The notes under the pieces: generated by a model
What the model saw: the letters and a program-made list of their open reading frames with translations, nothing else
The model's database searches: none
What the model was told of the DNA's origin: nothing
NCBI RefSeq assembly: GCF_016907355.1
Contig: NZ_JAFBBW010000001.1
Location: 3,720,001-3,784,000, forward strand
Direction: 5' to 3'
Source: Agromyces aurantiacus
GTDB taxonomy: Bacteria > Actinomycetota > Actinomycetes > Actinomycetales > Microbacteriaceae
DNA length: 64,000 bases
Translations under genes and position numbers: made by a program
Part shown: one piece after another, positions 26,764 to 37,808 of the stretch
Numbering within the stretch: position 1 is the stretch's first letter
Layout of the letters: every line of letters starts with the position of its first letter

Positions 26764-27360
26764 ATGGGCAGTGAACCGATCACCGTGTCGATCCGCCGCG
26801 AGGTCGACCCCGACCGCATCGCCGAGGCGACGGTGTGGGTGCAGACCGGCGTGAACCTCGCCAACCGCTACCCGGGCTTCCTCGGCTCGGGCTGGGTGCG
26901 GGCGGGCGAGCACTCCGACGTGTGGCACATGCTCTACCGCTTCGCGAACGAGGAGACGCTCGAGGCGTGGGAGCGCTCGCCGGAGCGCGCGTGGTGGCTC
27001 GAGATGGGCCGGGGCTTCGTGCGGGCCGAGCGGGCCCGGCGTCGCACGGGCATCGAGGGCTGGTTCGACGAGCCGGCGACGGGGTCGGTGCCGGCAGTGG
27101 CGGATGGCGCGGGGCCGGTCGAGGGCGCGGCGCTGCCGCCCGCCCCGCCGCGCTGGAAGCAGGCGGTGAGCATCTGGCTCGGCTTCTTCCCGGTGAACCT
27201 CGCGTTCGCGCTGCTCGTGTCGCTCGTGCCCGCGTGGGAGGGGGTGCCGCTCGCCCTCCGCGTGCTGCTCACGACGCTCGTGCTGACGCCGATCATGACG
27301 TACTGGGTGCTGCCGTGGGTGACGCGGATGCTGCGGAACTGGCTGGCGCCGCGCGCATGA
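26764..27360 (+). CDS. ABM-domain (antibiotic biosynthesis monooxygenase-like) protein with C-terminal membrane helices
   Basis: A 198-residue protein. Residues 1-100 form a dimeric alpha/beta-barrel ABM-like domain (VTVSIRREVDPDRIAEATVWVQ, YPGFLGSGWVRAGE, WHMLYRFANEETLEAWERSPER). After a Pro/Ala linker there are two membrane helices (about 138-160 and 167-190). This fold-plus-two-helices architecture is a known family of unclear role. GGAGG precedes the ATG. Its TGA overlaps the ATG of the glycosyltransferase, suggesting co-translation. Confidence 0.82.
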   Translation: MGSEPITVSIRREVDPDRIAEATVWVQTGVNLANRYPGFLGSGWVRAGEHSDVWHMLYRFANEETLEAWERSPERAWWLEMGRGFVRAERARRRTGIEGWFDEPATGSVPAVADGAGPVEGAALPPAPPRWKQAVSIWLGFFPVNLAFALLVSLVPAWEGVPLALRVLLTTLVLTPIMTYWVLPWVTRMLRNWLAPRA

Positions 27361-29144
27361 GCGGGCGACCCCTGCTGCCGCCGGGCCGGCAGCTCGCGAT
27401 CACGTGGTCGATCCCCGACGGGTTCGGCGGGATGACCGCGGCGCTGCTGCGGCGTTCGGGCGCGTTCGTCCGACTCGCGGGCACCGAGGTCGACGTGCTC
27501 ACCTTCGATGGTCGGCCCGACTACGCCGAGGTGCGGGCGCGCCTCGAGGAGCGGGGGCAGCTGGTCGACGGGGTCCGGGTGCGGAACCTGTACGAGCGGC
27601 TGCGCACCGAGCCGGTGACGCCCGGCGAGGTCCCGATCCCACCCGATGTCGCGGGGCTCGACGAGGCCGGGATCCGCCGCGAGACCGCCGCCGACGGTGC
27701 GGCCCGACTCGAGGTGTCCTCGGCCGACGGTCGGTTGCGCGTCGCACACCTCCGCGCCGACGGCTCGCTCGCGGTGCTCGACGAGCACGGCCGGGCCGAG
27801 CGGCCGAGGCGGCTGATCACCGCGTTCGGCGCCGATGGGCGTCCCGTCCGCCAATGGCGATCGGCGCGGGCCTGCTCCGCCGACTGGATCGCCGAGGTCG
27901 CGGGCGACGGCGACGCGTTCGCGATCGTGGACAGCAAGACCGCGGCCGCCTTCCTGGCGCACGTGCGGCTTCCTCGCCTGGTGACGCTGCACGTCGTGCA
28001 CAACGCACATCTCGCGGCACCCGGCGGCCCGATCGGCCGCCTCCGCGCGACGCGTCGCGAGGTGCTCTCGCATCCCGAGCGCTTCGACGCGGTCGTGTTC
28101 CTGACCGAGCGGCAGCGGGCGGATGCCGCAGCGCTCCTCGGGGCGCCCGGGAACTTCGCCGTGGTGCCCAATCCCACGGAGCGCCCCGCGGCGCCCCCCG
28201 CCGACCCCGTCGCCGACGACGCGGCGCGCGACCCCGCGTCGGTCGTGGTCGTGGCCGGCCTCACTCCGCGCAAGCGCGTCGACCGCGCCATCCGCGCGGT
28301 GGCGCTCGCACGCGACCGCGGACCCGACGCACGGCTCCGCGTGGTCGGCGACGGCCCGCTGGCCGAGGCGCTGCAGGAGCTCGCGCGCGAGGAGGGCATC
28401 GCCGACGCGGTCGAGTTCGCGGGCTACCGCACGGACGCCGCCGACGCGTTCGCGCAGGCGTCCGTCACCCTGCTCACGAGCACGTCCGAGGGCGCACCGC
28501 TCGTGCTGCTCGAGGCGATGGGCCGCGGGTGCATCCCGATCGCCGACGACATCGAGTACGGCCCGGCCGACGTCATCGACGACGGCGTGAACGGGTTCCT
28601 GGTGCCGCCGGGCGGGGTATGGGCGATGGCCGGCACGATCGCGCGGATCGCGAGGATGGCGCCCGAGGAGCGCGCCGCGATCCGGCAGGCGGCGCGGGCC
28701 ACGGCGGCGAAGTTCTCCGAGGCGGGCATCGTGGAGCGGTGGGGCGAGGTCGAACGCGCGGCGGCGGAGCGGCACCTCGCCGAGCGGTCCGCCGGGGCGC
28801 TGTCCGTGTCGCTCGAACGCGTGCGGCTGCGACGCCCCCGGGAGCGGCTCGGGGTGCGGCTGCGGCTGCACGGCGCCCCGGAGGGCGCCCGCGTCACGAT
28901 CGACCTCCGGCCCCGCCGCACCGACGCGGTGCTCCGCCGCACGGCGACGGCCGGGTCCGGGCACGTGCGATTCCGGTTGTCGCGCACCGAGACCGCGCTG
29001 CTCGCCGGGGGCGGGCCGATCCGGGTGCGCGTGCTCGTCGAGGCGGGCGGCGCTCGTGCGGAGCTCGACGCCGGCGAGCTGCGGCCCGACACGCGGTCGC
29101 TCGCGCGGCGCGGGGCCGGGCGCCTCCGGCCGCGTCCGTCCTGA
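27357..29144 (+). CDS. Family-4-type glycosyltransferase (TagE-like)
   Basis: A 595-residue protein. The N-terminal 310 residues resemble poly(glycerol-phosphate) glucosyltransferases (ITWSIPDGFGGMTAALLRR, VHNAHL). The C-terminal GT-B half has VVVVAGLTPRKRVDRAIRAVALA for the donor site and EGAPLVLLEAMGRGCIPIADDIEYGPADVI with the E-x7-E motif. After about residue 480 a 115-residue Arg-rich beta-type extension follows. It likely glycosylates a teichoic-acid-like or other cell-wall polymer (inference). No polymerase genes are nearby. It is coupled to the ABM protein by ATGA. Confidence 0.8.
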   Translation: MSGRPLLPPGRQLAITWSIPDGFGGMTAALLRRSGAFVRLAGTEVDVLTFDGRPDYAEVRARLEERGQLVDGVRVRNLYERLRTEPVTPGEVPIPPDVAGLDEAGIRRETAADGAARLEVSSADGRLRVAHLRADGSLAVLDEHGRAERPRRLITAFGADGRPVRQWRSARACSADWIAEVAGDGDAFAIVDSKTAAAFLAHVRLPRLVTLHVVHNAHLAAPGGPIGRLRATRREVLSHPERFDAVVFLTERQRADAAALLGAPGNFAVVPNPTERPAAPPADPVADDAARDPASVVVVAGLTPRKRVDRAIRAVALARDRGPDARLRVVGDGPLAEALQELAREEGIADAVEFAGYRTDAADAFAQASVTLLTSTSEGAPLVLLEAMGRGCIPIADDIEYGPADVIDDGVNGFLVPPGGVWAMAGTIARIARMAPEERAAIRQAARATAAKFSEAGIVERWGEVERAAAERHLAERSAGALSVSLERVRLRRPRERLGVRLRLHGAPEGARVTIDLRPRRTDAVLRRTATAGSGHVRFRLSRTETALLAGGGPIRVRVLVEAGGARAELDAGELRPDTRSLARRGAGRLRPRPS

Positions 29145-29158
29145 GCCCCCGGAGGGCG

Positions 29159-29938
29159 TCAGCGCGCGCCGCGGATGCGGCGGGACAGGGTGGCCGCGGC
29201 GTCGCGCACGGCGTCGGCCGCGGACTGCACGAGCTCCGGCGGCGATCCTTCGGCGAACGTGACGGCGATCGCGGCCGCAGGCCAGCCGAGGTGGTCGAGC
29301 ACGGCGGCGCCGACCGACGCGAGCCCTTCGGTCACCTCGCCGTGCTCGCCGGCGACCCCGGCCTGCCGGGCCTCGGCGAGCACGGCCTTGAGCCGCGAAT
29401 AGGTCCAGGGGGTCGCGCCGGCGGTCGACGGATGGCGCTCGCTGAACGCGTCCCGGTCGGGGTAGAGCGCCCGCAGCTGCGCGGGCGGGAGCGCCGCGAG
29501 CATCGCCCGGCCCGACGCGGTGAGGTGTGCGGGCAGGCGCACGCCGACGTCGGAGACGAGCGACGGCCGCCGCGGCGCGCGTTCCTCGACGAGGTAGAGC
29601 ACGTCGCGGCCGTGCAGCACGGCGAGGTGTCCCGACTCGCCGAGACGGTCGACGACGCCGGCGACGAGGGGTCGTCCGAGCCGGGTGAGCGGCTGCTGGC
29701 GGCTGAAGCCGCTCGAGAGCTCGAACGCGGCGACGCCCAGGCCGTAGCGCCGCTCCTCGGGAAGGTGCACGACGAAGCCGCGCTCCTGCAGCACGCCGAG
29801 CAGGTGGTAGGTGGTCGAGCGCGGAAGGTCGAGCGCGTGGGCGATGGATGCCGCGGGCACGGGGCCGCGCTGCGCGGCGAGGTGGGTGAGGATCCGCAGC
29901 GCCTGGTCGGCGGCGGGGACCTTGGACGTCTCGGGCAT
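29159..29938 (-). CDS. IclR-family regulator, probable histidine-utilisation regulator
   Basis: A 259-residue IclR-type protein. The winged helix-turn-helix is at about 8-65 (QALRILTHLAAQRGPVPAASIAHALDLPRSTTYHLLGVLQERGFV) and the effector domain after about 85. It is transcribed divergently from hutH. A 20-bp palindrome (29973) sits in the shared promoter and recurs before hutU and hutG. GGAGG precedes the ATG. That the ligand is histidine or urocanate is inferred. Whether it activates or represses is discussed under findings; the operator positions favour activation. Confidence 0.88.
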   Translation of the reverse strand: MPETSKVPAADQALRILTHLAAQRGPVPAASIAHALDLPRSTTYHLLGVLQERGFVVHLPEERRYGLGVAAFELSSGFSRQQPLTRLGRPLVAGVVDRLGESGHLAVLHGRDVLYLVEERAPRRPSLVSDVGVRLPAHLTASGRAMLAALPPAQLRALYPDRDAFSERHPSTAGATPWTYSRLKAVLAEARQAGVAGEHGEVTEGLASVGAAVLDHLGWPAAAIAVTFAEGSPPELVQSAADAVRDAAATLSRRIRGAR

Positions 29939-29972
29939 CGGCCACCTCCGTCGGCTCGCGGGGTCCGGCGCG

Positions 29973-29992
29973 TCGTCCGGTATCCCGGACGC
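29973..29992. promoter_or_regulatory. hut operator 1 (between IclR gene and hutH)
   Basis: TCGTCCGGTATCCCGGACGC, 18 of 20 identical to the perfect palindrome before hutU. The centre is 63.5 bp upstream of the hutH start and about 45 bp upstream of the IclR start. A -35/-10 pair TTCCGC (30010) and TGGAAT (30033), 17 bp apart, lies between it and the hutH ATG. Confidence 0.82.
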
Positions 29993-30045
29993 AAGCGTAC
30001 GCGCACGCGTTCCGCCGCGCTCGGTCGCGGTGTGGAATCGAGGAC

Positions 30046-31647
30046 ATGAGCAGCACCGCGCCCTCTCCCGCCCCCGCCGTCGCGACCTCCGCCCGACCGG
30101 TGCAGGACGGCGCCGTCACCGTCGGCACCGGAGCGCTGACGATCGACGAGGTCGTCGCCGTGGCTCGGCACGACGCGCGGGTCGTGCTCGATCCCGCCGC
30201 GCTCGAGGAGGTCGCGCGCAGCCGCGCGATCATCGAGGGCCTCGCCGCCGACCCGCAGCCGCACTACGGCATCTCGACGGGCTTCGGCGCGCTCGCGACC
30301 ACGTTCATCGCCGAGGACCGGCGGGCGCAGCTGCAGGCGAGCCTCGTGCGCTCGCACGCCGCGGGCTCCGGCGCCGAGGTCGAGCGCGAGGTCGTGCGTG
30401 CGCTCATGCTGCTGCGGCTCTCGACGCTCATGACCGGACGCACGGGCGTGCGTCGCGAGACCGCCGAGACGTACGCCGCGATCCTGAACGCGGGCATCAC
30501 GCCCGTCGTTCGCGAGTACGGCTCGCTCGGCTGCTCGGGCGACCTCGCGCCGCTCGCGCACTGCGCGCTCGTCGCGATGGGCGAAGGCGAGGTCCGGGTC
30601 GCACCGGGACCGGGCGCCCCCAGCCCCGCGAGCGAGGCGCTCGCGGCCGCCGGGATCACCCCCCTGCGCCTGGGCGAGAAGGAGGGCCTCGCGCTCATCA
30701 ACGGCACCGACGGCATGCTCGGCATGCTCGCGCTCGCGGTCGACGACCTCCGGATGCTGCTCACGACCGCCGACGTCGCCGCCGCCATGAGCGTCGAGGG
30801 CCTCATGGGCACCGACGCGGTGTTCGCCGCCGACCTGCACGAACTGCGACCGCAGCGCGGCCAGGCCGCCTCGGCCGCGAACCTCCGCGCCCTGCTCGCC
30901 GGGTCGCCGATCGTCGCGAGCCACAAGGGCCCCGAGTGCACGCGCGTGCAGGACGCCTACTCGCTGCGGTGCGCCCCGCAGGTGCACGGCGCCGCGCGCG
31001 ACACGCTCGCGCACGCGGCATCCGTCGCCGACGCCGAGCTCGCGAGCGCGGTCGACAACCCCGTGCTCACGCCAGACGGCCGCGTCGAGTCGAACGGCAA
31101 CTTCCACGGCGCCCCGGTCGCCTACGTGCTCGACTTCCTCGCGATCGCCGTGGCGGATGTCGCATCGATGAGCGAGCGGCGCACCGACCGCTTCCTCGAC
31201 AAGGCGCGCAACCAAGGCCTGCCGCCGTTCCTCGCGCACGAGGTGGGCGTGGACTCGGGCCTCATGATCGCGCAGTACACGGCCGCCGGGATCGTGTCGG
31301 AGCTCAAGCGCCTCGCGATGCCCGCGTCGGTCGACTCCATCCCGTCCTCGGCCATGCAGGAGGACCACGTGTCGATGGGCTGGCACGCGGCGCGCAAGCT
31401 GCGCCGGGCGATCGACGGGCTCGCGCGCGTGCTCGCGATCGAGGTGATGACGGCCGCGCGCGGACTCGCGCTGCGCGCGCCGCTCGAGCCCGGAGCGGCG
31501 ACCGGCGCCGTGGCCGGACTCGTCGCCTCGACGGGCGCCGTGCCCGGCGAGGACCGGTTCCTCTCGCCCGAGATCGAGACGCTCGCGGCGGCGGTCGCAT
31601 CGGGTGAGATCGTCCGTCGCGCGGCGGCCGTCGTCGAGCTCGCCTGA
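30046..31647 (+). CDS. hutH: Histidine ammonia-lyase
   Basis: A 533-residue enzyme that deaminates histidine to urocanate. It has HYGISTGFGAL, the cofactor-forming loop GSLGCSGDLAPLAH, NGTDGMLGM, QDAYSLRCAPQVHGA and DNPVL in normal order. The MIO tripeptide is Cys163-Ser164-Gly165 rather than the usual Ala-Ser-Gly. The N-terminal 25 residues are a variable Pro/Ala extension. The start ATG 30046 has GAGGAC before it, but a -10 (TGGAAT) only 7 nt upstream suggests a leaderless message. The downstream neighbour is a LytM peptidase, not hutU. Confidence 0.96.
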   Translation: MSSTAPSPAPAVATSARPVQDGAVTVGTGALTIDEVVAVARHDARVVLDPAALEEVARSRAIIEGLAADPQPHYGISTGFGALATTFIAEDRRAQLQASLVRSHAAGSGAEVEREVVRALMLLRLSTLMTGRTGVRRETAETYAAILNAGITPVVREYGSLGCSGDLAPLAHCALVAMGEGEVRVAPGPGAPSPASEALAAAGITPLRLGEKEGLALINGTDGMLGMLALAVDDLRMLLTTADVAAAMSVEGLMGTDAVFAADLHELRPQRGQAASAANLRALLAGSPIVASHKGPECTRVQDAYSLRCAPQVHGAARDTLAHAASVADAELASAVDNPVLTPDGRVESNGNFHGAPVAYVLDFLAIAVADVASMSERRTDRFLDKARNQGLPPFLAHEVGVDSGLMIAQYTAAGIVSELKRLAMPASVDSIPSSAMQEDHVSMGWHAARKLRRAIDGLARVLAIEVMTAARGLALRAPLEPGAATGAVAGLVASTGAVPGEDRFLSPEIETLAAAVASGEIVRRAAAVVELA

Positions 31648-31770
31648 CGGGCACCGCCCGCTGCGCCCCGAACGGGGGAGCACCGGTTCGAGGCCGCGTC
31701 TTGTGGGGGCCCGGACGATCGGACAGACTTGGGTGATGCCGGCGCCGCAGCCGGCCGCACTGGAAGCCCT

Positions 31771-33294
31771 ATGTTCCCAACCCGAGACGTCGACGAGCGC
31801 AACCCGATCCGAGTGAGGCCCGCTCGGAGGTGCTCGATCGCGATCGCCGCCATCGGCGGCCTGATCATCGCGCTCTCGTCGGTCGCGCCCGCCTCGGCGG
31901 AGGAGACCGACCCCGTCGTCGCGACGGACGGCACGACCACCACCACGGATGGCACGACCACCGACGGCACGACCACGGACGGCACGACCACGGAGCCGAC
32001 CGCCGAGCCGACGCCCACCGAGACGCCCGCGCCGTCGCCCGAGCCGACTCCGACCGAGGAGCCGACCCCGACCCCCGAGCCCACTCCGGAGCCGACACCC
32101 ACGCCCGAGCCCACGCCCGAGCCCACCCCGACCCCGACACCCGAGCCGACCCCGACGCCCACGCCGACGCCCACGCCGACGGACGGCCCGACGCCGACAC
32201 CGACCCAGAGCCCGACGCAGTCCCCCGTCGCGAGCCCGACGCCCGGCGTGCAGGCCCCGTTCGTCCTCGTCGGAGACGGGCCCGTCGCGCGGATGATCAC
32301 GACCTCGTCGGCCGCCTCGGGCAGCGCCGAGGCGACGGCGGTGAACACCCTGCGCGTGAAGCTCCAGCAGGCGATGACCGAGCTGCGCAGCGCCGAGTCC
32401 GCGCTCGAGTCGGCCAAGAGCACCCGCGTCGTGGCGCGCGCCGTGGCCGAACGACTCGACGAGCGCGCCGCCGAGGCGCGGCACCTCGCCGAGACCGCGG
32501 CCGGCGTCTACCTCGACGCGGTCGAGGGCGATGGGGCCGCGCTCTCGTCGATGAGCGCGGCGTTCGGGGCGGGCGACGACCTGCTCGCCGGCCTCGGCGG
32601 GCTCGAACGGGTGCAGAAGCTGTCCGGCGACTCGAGCCGGCTGCGTGAGATCGCCGAGCAGCGCGACGTCGAGGCCGATGCGGCCGAGGCCCGCGCCGAG
32701 GCGGCCTGGGCCGCGGTCGATGCGATCCCGGTCGCCGAGCTCGAGAACGCCGTCACCGCCGCCAAGGGCGTCGTCTCGGCGGCGCGCGCCGAGCTGAACG
32801 GCGCGCAGACGCGGCTCGCGTCGGCCGGCAGCGTCGTCGCGTTCGACAACCTGCCCTCCGACTCCGGCCAGCTCAGCGCGCAGGGCTGGGCGTCTCCGGT
32901 CGCGGGCAGCATCACCGACGGCTACGGTCCGCGCCCGAACAAGCCGCTCGCGGGCGTCAACGAGTTCCACCGCGGCACCGACCTCGCGACGCAGTGCGGC
33001 ACCGCGGTGTTCGCGGCGACCGACGGCGTCGTCGTCGACGCCGGACCGAACGGCACGTACGGCAACTGGATCCTCATCGACCACGGCGCGGGCGTCGCGA
33101 CCGGGTACGCCCACCTGCGCGACGGCGGCATCCTCGTCTCCGTGGGCCAAGCCGTGAAGGCGGGCGACCTGATCGGCGCGGTCGGCAGCACGGGCGCCTC
33201 GACCGGATGCCACCTCCACTTCGAGGTGCGGATCGACGGCACGGCCATCGACGCGGTGCCGTTCATGGCCGCGCGCGGCGTGCGGCTCGGCTGA
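31771..33294 (+). CDS. Secreted M23 (LytM) metallopeptidase with Pro/Thr-rich linker and coiled coil
   Basis: A 507-residue exported protein. A signal peptide (about 18-43, ends APASA-EE) is followed by a Thr/Asp repeat ([11 protein letters not shown]), then about 80 residues of PTPEPTP repeats, a long coiled coil (about 185-365) and a C-terminal LytM domain (about 375-505). The zinc ligands are visible in EFHRGTDL and GCHLHFEV. It is an envelope peptidoglycan hydrolase or divisome regulator of the NlpD/RipA-partner type (inference). GGAAG lies 4 nt before the ATG; a longer open frame upstream is unsupported. The gene separates hutH from hutU and has its own 120-bp leader. Confidence 0.88.
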   Translation: MFPTRDVDERNPIRVRPARRCSIAIAAIGGLIIALSSVAPASAEETDPVVATDGTTTTTDGTTTDGTTTDGTTTEPTAEPTPTETPAPSPEPTPTEEPTPTPEPTPEPTPTPEPTPEPTPTPTPEPTPTPTPTPTPTDGPTPTPTQSPTQSPVASPTPGVQAPFVLVGDGPVARMITTSSAASGSAEATAVNTLRVKLQQAMTELRSAESALESAKSTRVVARAVAERLDERAAEARHLAETAAGVYLDAVEGDGAALSSMSAAFGAGDDLLAGLGGLERVQKLSGDSSRLREIAEQRDVEADAAEARAEAAWAAVDAIPVAELENAVTAAKGVVSAARAELNGAQTRLASAGSVVAFDNLPSDSGQLSAQGWASPVAGSITDGYGPRPNKPLAGVNEFHRGTDLATQCGTAVFAATDGVVVDAGPNGTYGNWILIDHGAGVATGYAHLRDGGILVSVGQAVKAGDLIGAVGSTGASTGCHLHFEVRIDGTAIDAVPFMAARGVRLG

Positions 33295-33302
33295 CCCGAG
33301 CG

Positions 33303-33326
33303 GCGCGTCCGGGATCCCGGACGCGC
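33303..33326. promoter_or_regulatory. hut operator 2 (upstream of hutU)
   Basis: A perfect 24-bp palindrome whose central 20 bp are GCGTCCGGGATCCCGGACGC (33305-33324). Its centre is 62.5 bp upstream of the hutU ATG. It is the most symmetric of the three sites. Confidence 0.87.
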
Positions 33327-33341
33327 GCCCCGCGACATCCG

Positions 33342-33370
33342 TTGAACGATGCCCCTCGACGGTGTGTGAT
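33342..33370 (+). promoter_or_regulatory. Predicted hutU promoter (leaderless)
   Basis: TTGAAC (33342-33347), a 17-bp spacer, then TGTGAT (33365-33370), which ends 6 nt before the ATG at 33377. Transcription would begin at or next to the start codon, so the operator centre would be near -62. Confidence 0.6.
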
Positions 33371-33376
33371 CGGAAC

Positions 33377-35098
<1,722 letters not shown>

Positions 35099-35101
35099 CG
35101 G

Positions 35102-36427
35102 ATGGCGCGACCCGCCGTCTCCTCGCGGCTGCTCGTGACGGGCATCGGCGAACTCGTCACGAACGACCCGGCGCCCGGGCGAGAGGGCGGCCCGCTCGGC
35201 ATCCTGCGCGACGCCGCGCTGCTCGCCGAGGACGGCGTGATCACGTGGATCGGGCCGTCCGCGGAGGCACCGGAGCTCGTGGCCGCGCCGGCGAGCGCGT
35301 CCGATCATCGAGTGGGCGATCCTGGCGGCCCGAGCCGCCAGGAGGCCGCCGAGATCGCCCACTCGATGGATGACACCGCGCACCCGCACCCGCACCGGAT
35401 CGAGGTCGTCGACGCACGCGGTCGCGCGGTGATCCCCGGATTCGTCGACTCGCACACGCACCTCGTGTTCGGCGGCGATCGCGCGGACGAGTTCGCGGCG
35501 CGGATGGCCGGCCGCGCGTACGAGGCGGGCGGCATCCGCTCGACCGTCGCGGCGACGCGAGCGGCGAGCGACGACGAGCTGCGCGCGCGCCTCGCGGGCT
35601 TCGTGCGCGAGCTGCACCGGCATGGCACGACGACCTTCGAGGTGAAGACCGGGTACGGGCTGACCGTCGCCGACGAGGCGCGGCTCGCCCGGCTGGCCCG
35701 CGAGGTGACCGACGAGGTCACGTTCCTGGGCGCGCACGTCGTGCCGGCCGAGTTCCGTGAACCCGACGGCCCGGGCGCCGACGCGTACGTCGACCTCGTG
35801 GTCGGCGAGATGCTCGTGGCGTGCGCGCCGCACGCCCGCTGGGTCGACGCGTTCTGCGAGCGCGGCGCGTTCGACGCCGCGCAGTCGCGGCGCGTGCTCG
35901 AGGCCGGCCGCGCGGCGGGCCTCGGTGTGCGCGTGCACGGCAACCAGCTCGGCGAGGGCCCGGGCGTTCGCCTGGCCGTCGAGCTCGACGCGGCCTCCGT
36001 CGACCACTGCACCTACCTCTCCGACGCGGATGTCGCCGCGCTCGCGGGCTCGGGCACGGTCGCGACGCTGCTGCCCGGCGTGGAGTTCTCGACGCGGCAG
36101 CCCTACCCCGACGCGCGCCGGCTGATCGACGCGGGCGTCACCGTGGCGCTCGCGAGCGACTGCAACCCCGGGTCGAGCTTCACGAGCTCGATGCCGTTCT
36201 GCATCGCGGTCGCGGTGCGCGACATGGGCATGACGCCGGCCGAGGCCGTGTGGGCGGCGACGGCGGGCGGTGCCGCGGCGCTGCGGCGAACGGATGTCGG
36301 CGCGCTGCGGCCGGGCGCGTTCGCCGACCTCACGATGCTCGACGCGACCTCGCACGTGCACCTCGCGTACCGCCCGGGCGTGCCGCTGATCGCGGAGACC
36401 TGGAAGGACGGCGTGCCCGTCGGCTGA
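35102..36427 (+). CDS. hutI: Imidazolonepropionase (with a repeat-encoded insertion)
   Basis: A 441-residue amidohydrolase that opens the imidazolone ring. It has the metal site [39 protein letters not shown] and ASDCNPGSS in standard order. Compared with the usual form (about 400 residues), residues about 68-90 are extra. They are encoded by a 63-bp palindromic repeat (35306-35368) that keeps the frame, between the N-terminal beta domain and the metal-binding barrel, where a surface loop is expected. The enzyme is probably still active. It is the last gene of the hutU-hutI pair; a decayed partial copy of its 3' half lies at 37809-38005. Confidence 0.95.
   Translation: MARPAVSSRLLVTGIGELVTNDPAPGREGGPLGILRDAALLAEDGVITWIGPSAEAPELVAAPASASDHRVGDPGGPSRQEAAEIAHSMDDTAHPHPHRIEVVDARGRAVIPGFVDSHTHLVFGGDRADEFAARMAGRAYEAGGIRSTVAATRAASDDELRARLAGFVRELHRHGTTTFEVKTGYGLTVADEARLARLAREVTDEVTFLGAHVVPAEFREPDGPGADAYVDLVVGEMLVACAPHARWVDAFCERGAFDAAQSRRVLEAGRAAGLGVRVHGNQLGEGPGVRLAVELDAASVDHCTYLSDADVAALAGSGTVATLLPGVEFSTRQPYPDARRLIDAGVTVALASDCNPGSSFTSSMPFCIAVAVRDMGMTPAEAVWAATAGGAAALRRTDVGALRPGAFADLTMLDATSHVHLAYRPGVPLIAETWKDGVPVG
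35306..35368. repeat. Palindromic repeat family B, in-frame copy within hutI
   Basis: 63 bp with 16-bp perfect arms (CATCGAGTGGGCGATC and its complement) and an inner hairpin CTGGCGGC/GCCGCCAG around a CCGA loop. The arms match those of the intergenic element at 60187-60247 (CGAGTGGGCGATC and GATCGCCCACTCG). Length 63 bp is a multiple of 3, so the hutI frame is kept. Confidence 0.88.
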
Positions 36428-36563
36428 CGCCCCGCCACCCATCCACCCCCGCCACCCCGCCACCCTCACCGTCAGCCGGTGCCAGGTGTCCACGAATGGC
36501 GGCCTCGCGCACCGTGAACCCGCATCGAGTGGACACTCGAGGCAGCCAGGGGCCCGCCCGCGG

Positions 36564-36860
36564 TCAGTCGTCGTCGCTGCGCCGCAGGCGGCGACGCGCC
36601 GAGAGCAGCGTGAACTCGGGGTGCGCGGCGACCAGGCGCTCGGCGCGGTCGAGCACCTCGGTGACGCGCTCGGCGCCCGCCGCGACCACTCCCGCGCCGA
36701 TCGCGGCGCGCCGGTGCAACTCCTGGTCGCCCACCTCGGCGACGGATGCCTCGGTCGCCCGCCGCAACTCAGCCAGGAGGGGCCGCAGCACCGCGCGCTT
36801 CTGCTTCAGCGAGTGCACGTCGCCGAGCAGCACGTCGAACTCGATCCAGCCGATCCACAC
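36564..36860 (-). CDS. DUF503 (YlxP-like) protein, copy 1
   Basis: A 98-residue protein of the DUF503 family: [33 protein letters not shown], then [22 protein letters not shown]. Small alpha/beta fold; the cellular role is not settled. It starts with GTG (36858-36860). A paralogue of about 75-80% protein identity is at 38739-39032. It is divergent from the DUF2200 gene and convergent with hutI. Confidence 0.88.
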   Translation of the reverse strand: MWIGWIEFDVLLGDVHSLKQKRAVLRPLLAELRRATEASVAEVGDQELHRRAAIGAGVVAAGAERVTEVLDRAERLVAAHPEFTLLSARRRLRRSDDD

Positions 36861-36952
36861 GCTGCCAGCGTGGCACGGACGCGGGGCTGAGGCATCTCGC
36901 CGAGGCCCGTATCCTGCAGGTGCAGGCGACCGACCTCGAGGGAGGGGCGAGC

Positions 36953-37306
36953 ATGGCCGCGCACCGCATCTTCGCGACGAGCTTCGCGAGCATCCATCCG
37001 CTCTACGTGCAGAAGGCCGAACGCAAGGGCCGCACGAGCGCCGAGGTCGACGAGGTGATCCGGTGGCTCACGGGCTACGACGACGCCGGCCTGCAGGAGG
37101 CCATTGCGGACGGCCGCGACCTCGAGGCTTTCTTCGCAAGCGCGCCCGCCTTCAATCCGGACGCCGCCCTGATCACCGGCGTGGTCTGCGGCGTGCGCGT
37201 CGAGCAGATCGAGGATCCGCTGATGCAGCGCATCCGCTACATGGACAAGCTCGTCGACGAACTCGCACGCGGGAAGAAGATGGGCTCGATCCTCCGGAGC
37301 GCGTGA
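36953..37306 (+). CDS. DUF2200 family protein
   Basis: A 117-residue protein: [42 protein letters not shown] is a near-diagnostic DUF2200 N-terminus, with [18 protein letters not shown] towards the C-terminus. Function unknown; homologues are small cytosolic proteins. The ATG at 36953 has GGGAGGGG upstream, and TATCCT at about 36910 may be the -10. It is convergent with the MmcQ/YjbR gene (4-bp gap). Confidence 0.9.
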   Translation: MAAHRIFATSFASIHPLYVQKAERKGRTSAEVDEVIRWLTGYDDAGLQEAIADGRDLEAFFASAPAFNPDAALITGVVCGVRVEQIEDPLMQRIRYMDKLVDELARGKKMGSILRSA

Positions 37307-37310
37307 CCGC

Positions 37311-37763
37311 TCAGGAGCCGGGTGGGTCGGGTTCGTGCGCGCCGAGGCGGGCCGACTCGGCGGCGGGCCCGCGGTCGCCTGCCTCGTCGAACGCGCGCCG
37401 CAGGTACTTCGGCGCCTGCACGCGCCACGCCTCCGTCACGAGTTCGACGAGATGGTCCCGGTCGATGCCCGCCATCCGGAACGCGACCTTGGGCTCGCCC
37501 CACGACGTGGTCTCGCGCAGGAACACCTCGGGCGCCATCTCGACGAGCGCGAGCGCGTCGAGCCGCTCGGCGACCTTGACGCCGACGACCGGCTCGCCGG
37601 CGATGATCTCGCGCATGTCGGCGGGGATGCTCGGCCAAGGATGGCATTCCCACGCGTAGAGCCGGCCGCGGACGAACCACGCGAGCCCGCCCGTCATCGC
37701 CCGCTCCTCGCTGCCGGGCAGCAGGGCGGTGATGCGGCGCAGGTCATCGAGGGTGGCGGCCAC
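37311..37763 (-). CDS. MmcQ/YjbR-family protein
   Basis: A 150-residue protein of the MmcQ/YjbR group (double-wing or CyaY-like fold). It has LPGSEERAMTGGLAWFVRGRLYAWECHPW, TTSWGEPKVAFRMAGIDRDHLVELVTEAWRVQAPKYLRRAFDEA. These proteins are sometimes called DNA-binding by fold, but a specific role is unknown. The start ATG 37761-37763 lies 45 bp from the hutI remnant. No operon partner was seen. Confidence 0.87.
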   Translation of the reverse strand: MAATLDDLRRITALLPGSEERAMTGGLAWFVRGRLYAWECHPWPSIPADMREIIAGEPVVGVKVAERLDALALVEMAPEVFLRETTSWGEPKVAFRMAGIDRDHLVELVTEAWRVQAPKYLRRAFDEAGDRGPAAESARLGAHEPDPPGS

Positions 37764-37808
37764 GACCGGAGCCTACGCCGCGCCGCCGACAGCGGTCGTG
37801 GCGCTCCG

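Noticed and set aside
29145..29158. Terminator between the glycosyltransferase and IclR genes
   Set aside because: The gap is 14 bp with no stable stem.
31930..32240. Possible frameshifted or junk region in the LytM gene
   Set aside because: The frame stays open and encodes a PTPEP linker typical of actinobacterial secreted peptidases.
36488..36540. Inverted GTGTCCAC/GTGGACAC pair between hutI and DUF503
   Set aside because: Arms of 8 bp are about 35 bp apart; too weak to call a terminator or operator.
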